The position numbers were made by a program, and so were the translations under genes. 64,000 nt of DNA from positions 442,293 through 506,292 of the forward strand of contig NZ_JAJOYX010000002.1 in the NCBI RefSeq assembly GCF_022565915.1, in the 5' to 3' direction. Below, one piece after another: positions 47,502-55,886 of this stretch. A model generated the notes under the pieces. That model did no database searches and was not told the DNA's origin. It saw only the letters and a list, made by a program, of their open reading frames with translations. Source of the stretch: Nesterenkonia sp. LB17. Lineage in GTDB: Bacteria; Actinomycetota; Actinomycetes; Actinomycetales; Micrococcaceae. Numbering within the stretch: position 1 is the first letter of the stretch; every line of letters begins with the position of its first letter.

Positions 47502-47515
47502 TGTTGCATGCAACA
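47502..47515. promoter_or_regulatory. Perfect 14-bp palindromic operator
   Basis: TGTTGCATGCAACA is a perfect palindrome of the kind bound by FadR-subgroup GntR repressors. It is 28 bp upstream of the CoA-transferase ATG. Confidence 0.65.
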
Positions 47516-47543
47516 TGTAACAAGAGTCCAAGGAGGACAACTC

Positions 47544-48725
47544 ATGCCGGAAACCGCACCGCCGCAACCGCTCAAGGGTGTCCGAGTCGCGGACTTTTCT
47601 CGCGTCCTCGCGGGTCCCCTCTGCACGATGTTGCTGGCGGACTTCGGCGCCGAGGTCATCAAGATAGAAAGCCCGACCGGGGACGACACACGCGCTTGGG
47701 TCCCTCCGGTCGATACGGATGGGACTGGGACGTACTTCTCTAGCGTCAACCGCAACAAGAAATCCGTGCTCGCGGATCTGAAGACGCCCGAGGGTCTCGC
47801 CTACGCTCTGGAGCTGGTGTCCAGCTGTCACGTCGTAGTGGAGAATTTCCGTCCAGGTGTCATGGCGAAGTTCGGATTGGATTACAGAACTCTCGCGTTA
47901 GAACAACCTGATCTTATCTATTGTTCTATTTCTGGTTTCGGCACGGGCCCCGGTGCCGAGCTGCCTGGTTACGATCTCCTGGTGCAAGCCCTAGGGGGGC
48001 TGATGAGCATCACCGGTGCAGCCGAGACGGATCCGAGCAAGGTGGGCGTCGCACTGGTAGACGTGCTCACCGGACAAAACGCTCTGGCTGGAATCTTGAT
48101 GGCGTTGCGGGTCAGAGATGCGACGGGCAAGGGCCAAGAGGTGCAGGTCAACCTGCTTTCGTCATTAATCGCTGCCCTGGTAAATCAAGGCACGGCTACT
48201 TTGGCCACTGGGACTTCGCCCAGCCGCATGGGAAATGCCCATCCGAGCATTTCACCCTATGAGACTTACCGCACCGCAGACGGCACTCTGGCCCTCGCAG
48301 TGGGCAACGACCGGCAGTTTCGCGACCTGATAACAACTCTCGGGCTCCCGGACCTCGCGGAAGACGCCCGATTCCACACCAATGAACGGCGCGTCGCATC
48401 CCGTGCCGAGTTGCGTTCGCTCCTTGAAGAAGCTCTGCTCGAGGATACTGCTATCCAGTGGCAACAGAGATTACTGGCCAACGGCGTTCCCGCCGGAAAG
48501 GTCAACACCATCGGCGAGGCACTTGAACTGGCCGATAGCCTCGGACTCTCGCCTTCCGTGGTCATGACCGACCCGGATACCGGACGACAGTCCCGACAAC
48601 TGACCAATCCCATCCGACTCTCGGACGCGGAACCTCGGTACCACCAGATTCCACCTGCCCTTGGCGAACACCAGGGCGACACCTTCGTGGAGACATCCTC
48701 GCCCACCTCAATGAAAGGCTCCTAA
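47544..48725 (+). CDS. CaiB/BaiF-family CoA-transferase, probably glutarate CoA-transferase
   Basis: 393 residues. Class III CoA-transferase features: PLKGVRVADFSRVLAGPLCT, FGAEVIKIESPTGDDTR, NRNKKSVLADLKTPEG, VVENFRPGVMAKFGLDY and the catalytic Asp173 in VALVDVLTGQNAL. AAGGAGG lies 7 nt before ATG 47544. The glutaryl-CoA dehydrogenase ATG follows its stop by 2 bp, so the two are one operon. Pairing with GCDH suggests succinyl-CoA:glutarate CoA-transferase activity; the substrate is inferred from context. Confidence 0.85.
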   Translation: MPETAPPQPLKGVRVADFSRVLAGPLCTMLLADFGAEVIKIESPTGDDTRAWVPPVDTDGTGTYFSSVNRNKKSVLADLKTPEGLAYALELVSSCHVVVENFRPGVMAKFGLDYRTLALEQPDLIYCSISGFGTGPGAELPGYDLLVQALGGLMSITGAAETDPSKVGVALVDVLTGQNALAGILMALRVRDATGKGQEVQVNLLSSLIAALVNQGTATLATGTSPSRMGNAHPSISPYETYRTADGTLALAVGNDRQFRDLITTLGLPDLAEDARFHTNERRVASRAELRSLLEEALLEDTAIQWQQRLLANGVPAGKVNTIGEALELADSLGLSPSVVMTDPDTGRQSRQLTNPIRLSDAEPRYHQIPPALGEHQGDTFVETSSPTSMKGS

Positions 48726-49883
48726 ATGTTCGACAGTGATTTGATTGGTCTCGATTCCCTCCTCACGGACGATGAACGGCAGCTACAGACAGATGTCCGC
48801 TCCTTCGTCGACTCCGCGATCAGACCGAACATCGCCGGCTGGTACGAGAAGGCGGTATTTCCCCTGGAGATCGTGCCCGAAATGGCCAAGCTCGGCCTGC
48901 TCGGCATGCACCTCACCGGCTACGGCTGCGCCGGCCGCACCGCTGTGGAATATGGTCTCGCCGCCGCCGAGCTCGAAGCCGGCGATTCCGGACTACGGAC
49001 ATTCGTTTCGGTGCAGGGTTCGCTGGCGATGAGCGCCATCTACAAGCACGGATCGGAAGCTCACAAGCAGGAATGGCTTCCGCAGATGGCCGCCGGCGAG
49101 GCGATCGGATGCTTCGGACTGACCGAACCGACCGCAGGATCAGATCCCTCGGCCATGACCACCTTCGCCCGCCGCGACGGAAACGACTGGATCCTTAACG
49201 GCTCCAAACGCTGGATCGGGCTCGCCTCAGTGGCACAGGTCGCGATCATTTGGGCGCAGACTGACGAAGGCGTGCGCGGCTTCGTCGTGCCCACCGGCAC
49301 AGCTGGCTTCAAGGCCACCCCCATCGAACCCAAGCTCTCCATGCGCGCCTCCATCCAGTGCGACGTCGAACTCAACAATGTCCGGCTCCCCGCCGACGCG
49401 ATCCTCCCCGATGCGAAGGGGCTGCGCGCCCCCTTCGAATGTCTGAACGAGGCACGATACGGCATCATCTGGGGCGCCATGGGTGCCGCACGCGACGCCT
49501 GGCAGAGCGCGCTGGACTACTCCAAGGACCGGTTGCAGTTCGACAAGCCTCTGGCCGGCTACCAGCTGACCCAGGCAAAGCTGGTGAACATGGCCCTGGA
49601 GATCAACAAGGGCTTCCTGCTCGCCCTGCACCTGGGTCGTTTGAAGGACGCCGGTCAGCTCGCGCCGCACCAGATCTCCGTGGGAAAGCTCAACAACTGC
49701 CGTGAAGCCATCGAGATTGCCCGAGAATGCCGCACCATCCTCGGCGGCAACGGCGTCACCCTAGATTATTCGCCGCTGCGCCATGCCAACAACCTGGAAT
49801 CCGTGCGCACCTACGAGGGCACCGACGAGGTCCACACCCTGATCCTGGGCCAGAAGATCACCGGCATCCCCGCATTCCGCTGA
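48726..49883 (+). CDS. gcdH: Glutaryl-CoA dehydrogenase
   Basis: 385-residue acyl-CoA dehydrogenase converting glutaryl-CoA to crotonyl-CoA and CO2 with FAD. The GCDH subgroup is recognisable from YGCAGRTAVEYGLAAAELEA, DSGLRTFVSVQGSLAMSAIY, CFGLTEPTAGSDPSAM, ECLNEARYGIIWGAMGAARD and RHANNLESVRTYEGTDEVH. Glu364 in TYEGTDE is the predicted catalytic base, and the Arg of EARYGI is in the glutaryl-binding region. The segment is complete and less decayed than its surroundings. It is translationally close to the CoA-transferase. Confidence 0.93.
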   Translation: MFDSDLIGLDSLLTDDERQLQTDVRSFVDSAIRPNIAGWYEKAVFPLEIVPEMAKLGLLGMHLTGYGCAGRTAVEYGLAAAELEAGDSGLRTFVSVQGSLAMSAIYKHGSEAHKQEWLPQMAAGEAIGCFGLTEPTAGSDPSAMTTFARRDGNDWILNGSKRWIGLASVAQVAIIWAQTDEGVRGFVVPTGTAGFKATPIEPKLSMRASIQCDVELNNVRLPADAILPDAKGLRAPFECLNEARYGIIWGAMGAARDAWQSALDYSKDRLQFDKPLAGYQLTQAKLVNMALEINKGFLLALHLGRLKDAGQLAPHQISVGKLNNCREAIEIARECRTILGGNGVTLDYSPLRHANNLESVRTYEGTDEVHTLILGQKITGIPAFR

Positions 49884-49983
49884 CAAGAGTCGTGACCGGT
49901 TCTTCTCCGATTCCTCTGCCCCACTCAGCTTTGACGCGAGGTCGCATCTCCCATTAGTCCCTTCGCTACTCCTAGGAGCGCGC

Positions 49984-50225
49984 ATGAATCCCCCTGTCCA
50001 CCTTCAGCACTACATCGACGGAGCCTGGGTTCCCGGTTCGAGTTCCCCCCCCCCCCATTGCCAGCTATAACCCGCCCCGCCCTGACGAAACGGTCGCCGA
50101 GGGTCTGCAAGCCGGCCCGGTCGAAGTAGGCCAGGCTGTGGCTAGCCATAGGCCCAAGGAGCAGGGTCCCGTAGCCCGGGGGTTCTTCACCCATACCGCC
50201 ACCGTCTACCTACGCGGCGGGAACG
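49984..50225 (+). pseudogene. Collapsed aldehyde dehydrogenase gene
   Basis: ATG 49984 opens HLQHYIDGAWVPGSSS, an ALDH N-terminus. A run of 12 C (50045-50056) then shifts the frame; in the other frame IASYNPARPDETVAEGLQAG and VEVGQAVAS follow. After only about 50 residues the sequence jumps to an ALDH C-terminus-like segment (RPKEQGPVARGFFTHTATVY). About 400 central residues, including the catalytic Cys and Glu, are missing. It originally may have been a glutarate- or succinate-semialdehyde dehydrogenase of the same operon (inference). Confidence 0.65.
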
Positions 50226-50297
50226 CAGGGATCCGAATGCCGACAAGATGCTCTCGGTGCAGCAGATCAGGGAGATTGTGGTCGTCCGTTCCGGCGC

Positions 50298-51410
50298 CTA
50301 GGTGTACTCAGCCAGGACCTTATTGACACGTGAGAAGAGGACGGAGACCTCTTAGGTTGGTGGTTACCACACGCAGCCAACTGATCTAAGAGGTCTCCGT
50401 GTCCCACCGTACCGCCCGGATTCCCACCCTGAACCACAACTCCCGGCTGACCCCACATGGCCGACTTCTGCTGGTCCAACGCGTCACCAACGGCCAACCA
50501 GCAGCCCACGTCGCCAAAGAACTCGGCATCTCGCGCACCGCGGCCTACCGGTGGCTGCGCCGCTATCGTGAAGAAGGCCCCGCCGGGCTCATCGATCGGT
50601 CCTCCCGACCACGCAGAAGCCCCGGTGCCACCACCCCTGCGAAGGTCGCCCAGGTGCTCGAAGCCCGCGAACACCACCGCGAAGGACCCGCAGACCTCCG
50701 CGTGCGCACCGGGGTTCCGGCCCGCACGATCTCGCGGATCATCGCCCAGGCTGGGTGGCCTCGGCTCTGGGAGTTGGACCCGATCACCGGAGACCGGATC
50801 CGTGCTGGCCGCGCCACGGAGCACCGATACGGACACTCAGCCCCCGGGGATCTGATCCATGTGGATGTGAAGAAGATCGGCCGGATCCCGGCCGGTGGCG
50901 GTTGGAGGGCACAATCAGGCCAGACCCGCGAAGTCCACAACACCGGGCGTCAGCAAGTGGGCTTCGACTACGTCCACGTGGCCGTGGATGATCACTCCCG
51001 GCTCGCTTACGCCGAGGCGCTGTTCGATGAGACCGGGCAGACCTGCGCGGAGTTCCTGGCCCGAGCGGCGGTCTTCATGGCCGCCCATGGGGCCCCGGTG
51101 AAGCGTGTGATGACTGATAACGCGCTGGCCTACACCCGGTCCCGAGCATTCCAATCGGTGCTGGGCCGGCTCGGAGCCAAGCACCTACGGACCAAACCTC
51201 GACATCCGTGGCAGAACGGGAAGGCCGAACGGTTCAACCGCACGCTGCAGGAGGGGTGGGCCTATCGGTGCCGCTACACCTCAACGGCTGATCGGACCGC
51301 AGCTCTTAGACCGTGGTTAGACTTCTACAACCACCGGCGCCGACACAGCGCCCTTGGAGGCCATCCGCCCATCACTCGCTGTCAACAGCCTCGTGGCTGA
51401 GTACACCTAG
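50298..51410 (+). mobile_element. Intact IS481 element (copy D, 1105 bp plus CTAG flanks)
   Basis: Terminal repeats GTGTACTCAGCCA (50302) and its complement TGGCTGAGTACAC (ending 51406), flanked by CTAG at 50298-50301 and 51407-51410. This fits the NCTAGN target preference known for IS481. It carries an uninterrupted transposase gene. It separates the collapsed ALDH gene from a second ALDH remnant. Confidence 0.95.
50399..51400 (+). CDS. IS481 transposase (copy D)
   Basis: 333 residues from GTG 50399 (the truncated copy B has ATG here). Helix-turn-helix HVAKELGISRTAAYRWLRRY (about 40-60), then a DDE integrase domain: first Asp in LIHVDVKKIGRIP, second in RVMTDNALAYT, Glu in NGKAERFNRTLQEGWAYR, and the usual YNHRRRHSALGGHPPI tail. 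No lesions are visible. Confidence 0.95.
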   Translation: MSHRTARIPTLNHNSRLTPHGRLLLVQRVTNGQPAAHVAKELGISRTAAYRWLRRYREEGPAGLIDRSSRPRRSPGATTPAKVAQVLEAREHHREGPADLRVRTGVPARTISRIIAQAGWPRLWELDPITGDRIRAGRATEHRYGHSAPGDLIHVDVKKIGRIPAGGGWRAQSGQTREVHNTGRQQVGFDYVHVAVDDHSRLAYAEALFDETGQTCAEFLARAAVFMAAHGAPVKRVMTDNALAYTRSRAFQSVLGRLGAKHLRTKPRHPWQNGKAERFNRTLQEGWAYRCRYTSTADRTAALRPWLDFYNHRRRHSALGGHPPITRCQQPRG

Positions 51411-51699
51411 TCTCTGGCGATCTTCGCAACTTCGCAATCGCGTCTCTCTGTCCAGCTCGTCGTGACGACTGGGATCGCGCCCTCGATTTTTGCTCATGGT
51501 CTCCAACTCGAAAACCCAGGCCTGTTCGACGAAGCGCTGTGCAGAAGGCAAATAAACCAGGAGATTCGAAAAGGGATCCAGCCATATCTCGTCCACCGAA
51601 CCACGGAGAAGTCGACTCAACAGGATCGACGTCCGCAGAAAGTCGACAGACGTGAAGCTCCACGTCAGGGTACCGCAACCGTGGCAACCCCATTTGCTC
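51411..51699. other. Decayed DNA after the intact IS481
   Basis: No intact gene. The minus strand contains DPVESTSPWFGG, which could be a decayed form of the (D)PxLPFGG segment near an aldehyde-dehydrogenase C-terminus and would fit the remnant to its right. Confidence 0.35.
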
Positions 51700-52235
51700 C
51701 GAAACTGAACACTACGGTCCCGTGGAGATCGATGTGGTGTACCGAAGCGCCGAGGCCTTCCAACGTGCTTATGGTCTCCGAAGCGGAGTGCACATAGGTG
51801 CTTTCCTCCCCACCTCGATGAGCGCCAGCGCCGACCGGGGTGGCTTCCAGCAGCTCGGTGCCGCCGTTGGCTGCTCCATGATGGGCGACTTTGAGCAGAT
51901 GAACTCGGCAACCTCTGCACCGGCGGAGCCTGCGCGGTCCGCGCCCGTGACGGCCGCGGCCGAAACACAGGACTCTGGGATGAAGATCTCCGCCACCTGC
52001 TGATTGCTGGCGAAGATGTTCAGGTAAACGCCGTCCGGCGGTCCCGCTTCCTTGAAAACTTCGGCCTGCGATTGGGCGCACCGGGGCACATTTAGCGCGT
52101 GCTTGAGGATGGTTGCGTTTCTGAGCAGCAGATTTGGCTCCCCACTCGCGCGACCTGATAACAGGGGTAATTCCACGGCATGATCCCCAGTTCGCTTCCA
52201 GTCGGTGAAGCGAAATTTCAGCGACCCCACCCACG
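51700..52235 (-). pseudogene. Second aldehyde dehydrogenase remnant (SSADH-like)
   Basis: On the minus strand MPWNYPCYQVAR appears in one frame and, after a shift, NLLLRNATILKHALNVPRCA, then EVFKEAGPPDGVYLNIF, SNQQVAEIFIPESCVSAAAV and TGADRAGSAGAEVA in another. These align with the MPWNYP / LLKHA-NVP / F-EAG-P-GV / VTGS-RAG-blocks of succinate-semialdehyde dehydrogenases. The catalytic Glu/Cys region and everything after it are unrecognisable. At least one frameshift and severe decay. Confidence 0.75.
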
Positions 52236-52308
52236 GATGAAGAGAATCGCTTGGGTCGGAGGAGCTGTTCTGCCTGCTTGGCGTAGTACCGATAAATGAG
52301 CCCCAGGG

Positions 52309-54669
52309 TCAGTGTTCCCGGCGCTTGCCCACGGTGCGGTAGACGTCATAGACGCCGTCGATGCGGCGCACGGAGTTCAACACGTGGTTCAGGTAGCGGG
52401 GGTCCCCCATCTCGAAGGAGAAACGGGAGATCGCCACCCTGTCCCGCGAGGTCTGCACGCTGGCGGAGAGGATGTTGACCTGGGACTCGGCCAGGATCCG
52501 GGTCACGTCCGAGAGCAGCGACTTGCGGTCCAGCGCCTCGACCTGGATCTCGACGAGGAACACCGAGGACTTCGTCGGCGCCCACTCGACCTCCACCAGA
52601 CGTCCGGGCTGCTCGCGCAGCTGCTGGACGTTGCGGCAGTCTCCGCGGTGCACCGAGACCCCCTGGCCTCGAGTGACGAATCCTTCGATCTCATCCGGCG
52701 GCACCGGGGTGCAGCAGCGGGCCAGCTTGACCAGCACGTTCCCGGCGCCCTTGACGATGACTCCCGCGTCGGAGTACTGGTTGGTCGGAGTGCCGGGGGA
52801 GGTGATCGGGGTGGTGTCGTGCTCCTCGGACTCCTCCTCCTCGGGTTCGAAGAGCGCCGTGAGGTGTTCGATGACGTTCTGGGTGGAGACGTGCTCCTCC
52901 CCCACCCCGGCGTAGAGCCCGGCGACCTCGGTGTAGTGCAGCTGCCTGGCGACGGTGTCGAGGACCTCGGGGTTCATCACCTTCTGCAGCGGCAGCTGGG
53001 ACTTCCGGATGGCCTTGGTCAGGCTCTCCTTGCCCCGCTCGATCGACTCCTCGCGGCGCTCCTTGGAGAACCAGTGTCGGATCTTGTTCCGCGCCCGTGG
53101 GCTCTTGACGAACATCAGCCAGTCGTTGCTGGGACCCGCAGTCTCGGACTTGGAGGTGAAGATCTCCACCCAGTCTCCGTGCTGCAGCTCGGAGTTCAGC
53201 GGCACCAGTTTGCCGTTGACCCTCGCCCCAATGGTCTTGTGTCCGACGTCGGTATGGATCGCGTAGGCGAAGTCCACCGGGGTGGAGCCCGCCGGCAGGG
53301 CCATGACTTCACCCTTGGGGGTGTAGACGAAGACTTCCTTGGCGTTGATCTCGAAGCGCAGCGAATCGAGGAACTCGTCGGGATCCTTCGTCTCGGACTG
53401 CCAGTCCACCAGCGATCTCAGCCAGCCGATGTCCTCGGTGGCTTGGGACTGCTGGGTCGCGGTCCCGGCGAGGGATCCACCAGCGGGCTGGTTGACCGCC
53501 GAATGCGGCGCCGTGGCGGAGAAGTCCTGCTTGTACTTCCAGTGTGCGGCCACGCCGTACTCGGCGCGGCGATGCATCTCGTGGGTGCGGATCTGGATCT
53601 CCACCGGCTTGCCCGACGGGCCGAGCACAGTGGTATGCAGCGACTGGTACATGTTGTACTTCGGCATCGCGATGTAGTCCTTGAACCGCCCCGGAAGCGG
53701 GTTCCAGCGGGCGTGCAGCGCGCCGAGGACCGCGTAGCAGTCCCGGATGGTGTCCACGAGCACCCGCACACCCATCAGGTCATGGATGTCGTCGAACTCT
53801 TTGCCGCGCACGATCATCTTCTGATAGATCGAATAGTAGTGCTTGGGACGGCCCGTGATGGTCGCGGAGATGGACGCCTCGTTGAGGTCGTCGGCGATCG
53901 TCTCGCGGACCTCGGAGAGGAACTTCTCACGCTGCGGGGTGCGATCCCCGACCAGTCGGACGATCTCCTCATAGACCTTGGGGTACAGGGCGGCGAAGGA
54001 GAGGTCTTCGAGCTCCCATTTGATGGTGTTCATCCCGAGCCGGTGGGCCAGCGGGGAGAAGATCTCCAGGGTCTCCTTCGCCTTGCGGGCGCTGGACTCC
54101 GCGGCCACGTAGCGCCAGGTCCGCGCGTTGTGCAGCCGGTCGGCGAGCTTGATCATCAGCACCCGGATGTCCTTGGCCATGGCCAGGACCATCTTGCGCA
54201 CCGTCTCGGCCTGCGCGGCGTCGCCGAACTTGAGCTTGTCCAGCTTGGTGACGCCGTCGACGAGCAGCGCGATCTCTTCGCCGAACTCCTTGGTCAGCTG
54301 CTCCAGCGAGTACTCGGTGTCTTCGACCGTGTCATGCAGCAGCGCCGCGGCCAGGGTGGAGCCGGTGAGGCCGAGCTCGGCGAGGATGGTGGCCACGGCC
54401 ACCGGGTGGGTGATGTAGGGGTCACCGCTCTTGCGCTTCTGATCCCGGTGGTGGTGATTGGCCACCTCGAAGGCGCGCTGCACCAGCGGGAAGTCCTGCT
54501 GCGAATCGTTGGCCCGCATGGCGCGCAGGAGCGGCTCGAGCAGCGGCGATGAAGAGGCCTCATCACTGACCACTCCGACGGCGCGCGCTCGTCGGACCAC
54601 GGGCGGTGAGGCCGCGCTCGCTGCGGCGAGCCGCGTGGTGCCCTCTGCTGCCGGGCGTTCCTCGTTCAC
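52309..54669 (-). CDS. relA: Bifunctional (p)ppGpp synthetase/hydrolase
   Basis: 786-residue RelA/SpoT homologue making and degrading the stringent-response alarmone. HD hydrolase domain (about 75-220: [34 protein letters not shown]), synthetase domain (about 260-400: [15 protein letters not shown], an RxKD-type loop typical of bifunctional enzymes; [20 protein letters not shown]), TGS domain ([20 protein letters not shown]), a zinc-finger/helical region and a C-terminal ACT domain. GTG 54669 is the start, with AGCAGG about 9 nt upstream. It has its own promoter directly behind secF. Confidence 0.95.
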   Translation of the reverse strand: MNEERPAAEGTTRLAAASAASPPVVRRARAVGVVSDEASSSPLLEPLLRAMRANDSQQDFPLVQRAFEVANHHHRDQKRKSGDPYITHPVAVATILAELGLTGSTLAAALLHDTVEDTEYSLEQLTKEFGEEIALLVDGVTKLDKLKFGDAAQAETVRKMVLAMAKDIRVLMIKLADRLHNARTWRYVAAESSARKAKETLEIFSPLAHRLGMNTIKWELEDLSFAALYPKVYEEIVRLVGDRTPQREKFLSEVRETIADDLNEASISATITGRPKHYYSIYQKMIVRGKEFDDIHDLMGVRVLVDTIRDCYAVLGALHARWNPLPGRFKDYIAMPKYNMYQSLHTTVLGPSGKPVEIQIRTHEMHRRAEYGVAAHWKYKQDFSATAPHSAVNQPAGGSLAGTATQQSQATEDIGWLRSLVDWQSETKDPDEFLDSLRFEINAKEVFVYTPKGEVMALPAGSTPVDFAYAIHTDVGHKTIGARVNGKLVPLNSELQHGDWVEIFTSKSETAGPSNDWLMFVKSPRARNKIRHWFSKERREESIERGKESLTKAIRKSQLPLQKVMNPEVLDTVARQLHYTEVAGLYAGVGEEHVSTQNVIEHLTALFEPEEEESEEHDTTPITSPGTPTNQYSDAGVIVKGAGNVLVKLARCCTPVPPDEIEGFVTRGQGVSVHRGDCRNVQQLREQPGRLVEVEWAPTKSSVFLVEIQVEALDRKSLLSDVTRILAESQVNILSASVQTSRDRVAISRFSFEMGDPRYLNHVLNSVRRIDGVYDVYRTVGKRREH

Positions 54670-54727
54670 CAGTGCGGACCTGCTTTCCCTAGGGCTGAGC
54701 CGGGATGCTGAAGACGGCGTGTCGGCA

Positions 54728-54755
54728 ATTGTAGCCCCATTCTGGGCACTGTTGA
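54728..54755 (-). promoter_or_regulatory. Promoter of relA
   Basis: On the minus strand TCAACA (54755-54750) and TACAAT (54733-54728) are separated by 16 bp. Located between the secF stop and relA. Confidence 0.6.
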
Positions 54756-54758
54756 GAC

Positions 54759-55886
54759 TCAGTGCTCGTGCGGGGCCTGAATGAGGACCTGGTAGCCGTC
54801 TTCCTCCTCAGGCTCATCCTCCGGCTCGGGCTCTGGGAGAGGCGGGAACTTCACCGGACGGCCGTCCTCGTCCAGCGCGGTGCCGGAGTAGGTGACCGCG
54901 TGCACGCCGCGGAGCGCGCGGAGCCTCAGCACCTCTTCGGTGTGGGCCTTGATGTCGCCGTCGTTGCGGCGCATCCGGGCGTAGAGCGGGGCCTGGATGA
55001 AGATCGTGGCCAGGGTGCCCACGATGATGCCGACGAAGAGCGAAAGCGAGATGTCGCGCAGCGTGCCGGCGCCGAGCAGCATCGAGCCGATGAACAGGAT
55101 CGAGCCGACCGGCAGGATGCCCACCACGGAGGTGTTCAGCGAACGGACCAGGGTCTGGTTTACCGCCAGGTTGACCCGTTCGGTGAACGTCTGGTCCTTC
55201 TGGTCCTTCAGCGGCTCCAGGTTCTCGCGGATCTTGTCGAAGACCACCATGGTGTCGTAGAGCGCATAGGAGAGGATCGTGAGGAATCCGATGATCGCAC
55301 TGGGCGTCACCTCGAATCCGGTGAGCGAGTAGATGCCCACCGTGGTGATCACCACGAAGCCCAGCCCGAGCATCGCGGCCAGGGACATGGTCCAGGTGCG
55401 GAAGTAGAACGCCATGTAGAGCGCGACGAGCACCACGAAGATCACCAGGCCCAGCAGCATCTGTTGGGAGATCTGCTCGCCCCAGACCGGGCCGATGAAG
55501 GTGGAGCTGACCTGTTCGGCGGAGACGCCGTAACCCTGCTGGAGCGCCTCGGCGACCTCCAGGGTCTCGGTGTCGCTGAGCTCGGCGGTCTGCACCCGCA
55601 CGGTGTTCGGCGCGACATTGGTGACCACGGCCTCCTGGCCGGAGATGTCTGCCACCGCGTCCTCACCGACGGCGATCTCGGTGTTGTCGGTCTGCGAGAC
55701 CGTGAACTCCGAACCGCCGGTGAACTCGATCCCGAGGTTGAACCCGCCGCGGAAGAACGGCACGGCGATCGAGGCGAGCACCAGGATCCCGGCGAGCAGG
55801 AACCAGAGGTTTGATCGCTGGATGAACGGGTAGGACCGTTCACCGGTGTAGAGCTGGTTGCCGGTCTTGGCGAATCCTGCAGCCAT
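54759..55886 (-). CDS. secF: Protein translocase subunit SecF
   Basis: 375-residue Sec accessory membrane protein that, with SecD, pulls exported proteins across using the proton gradient. First transmembrane helix [19 protein letters not shown], the [13 protein letters not shown] motif, the periplasmic domain, then five helices containing [37 protein letters not shown] and [20 protein letters not shown]. An acidic tail ([14 protein letters not shown]) is unusual for the family. Its ATG overlaps the secD stop (TGATG). Confidence 0.96.
   Translation of the reverse strand: MAAGFAKTGNQLYTGERSYPFIQRSNLWFLLAGILVLASIAVPFFRGGFNLGIEFTGGSEFTVSQTDNTEIAVGEDAVADISGQEAVVTNVAPNTVRVQTAELSDTETLEVAEALQQGYGVSAEQVSSTFIGPVWGEQISQQMLLGLVIFVVLVALYMAFYFRTWTMSLAAMLGLGFVVITTVGIYSLTGFEVTPSAIIGFLTILSYALYDTMVVFDKIRENLEPLKDQKDQTFTERVNLAVNQTLVRSLNTSVVGILPVGSILFIGSMLLGAGTLRDISLSLFVGIIVGTLATIFIQAPLYARMRRNDGDIKAHTEEVLRLRALRGVHAVTYSGTALDEDGRPVKFPPLPEPEPEDEPEEEDGYQVLIQAPHEH

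Noticed and set aside
15826-48725. CRISPR array or phage structural genes in the island
   Set aside because: No regularly spaced repeats and no terminase, portal, capsid or cas motifs were seen; the island is IS and metabolic DNA.
52312-54552. 746-codon plus-strand open frame opposite relA
   Set aside because: Shadow of relA, low-complexity His/Arg/Gly/Val composition.
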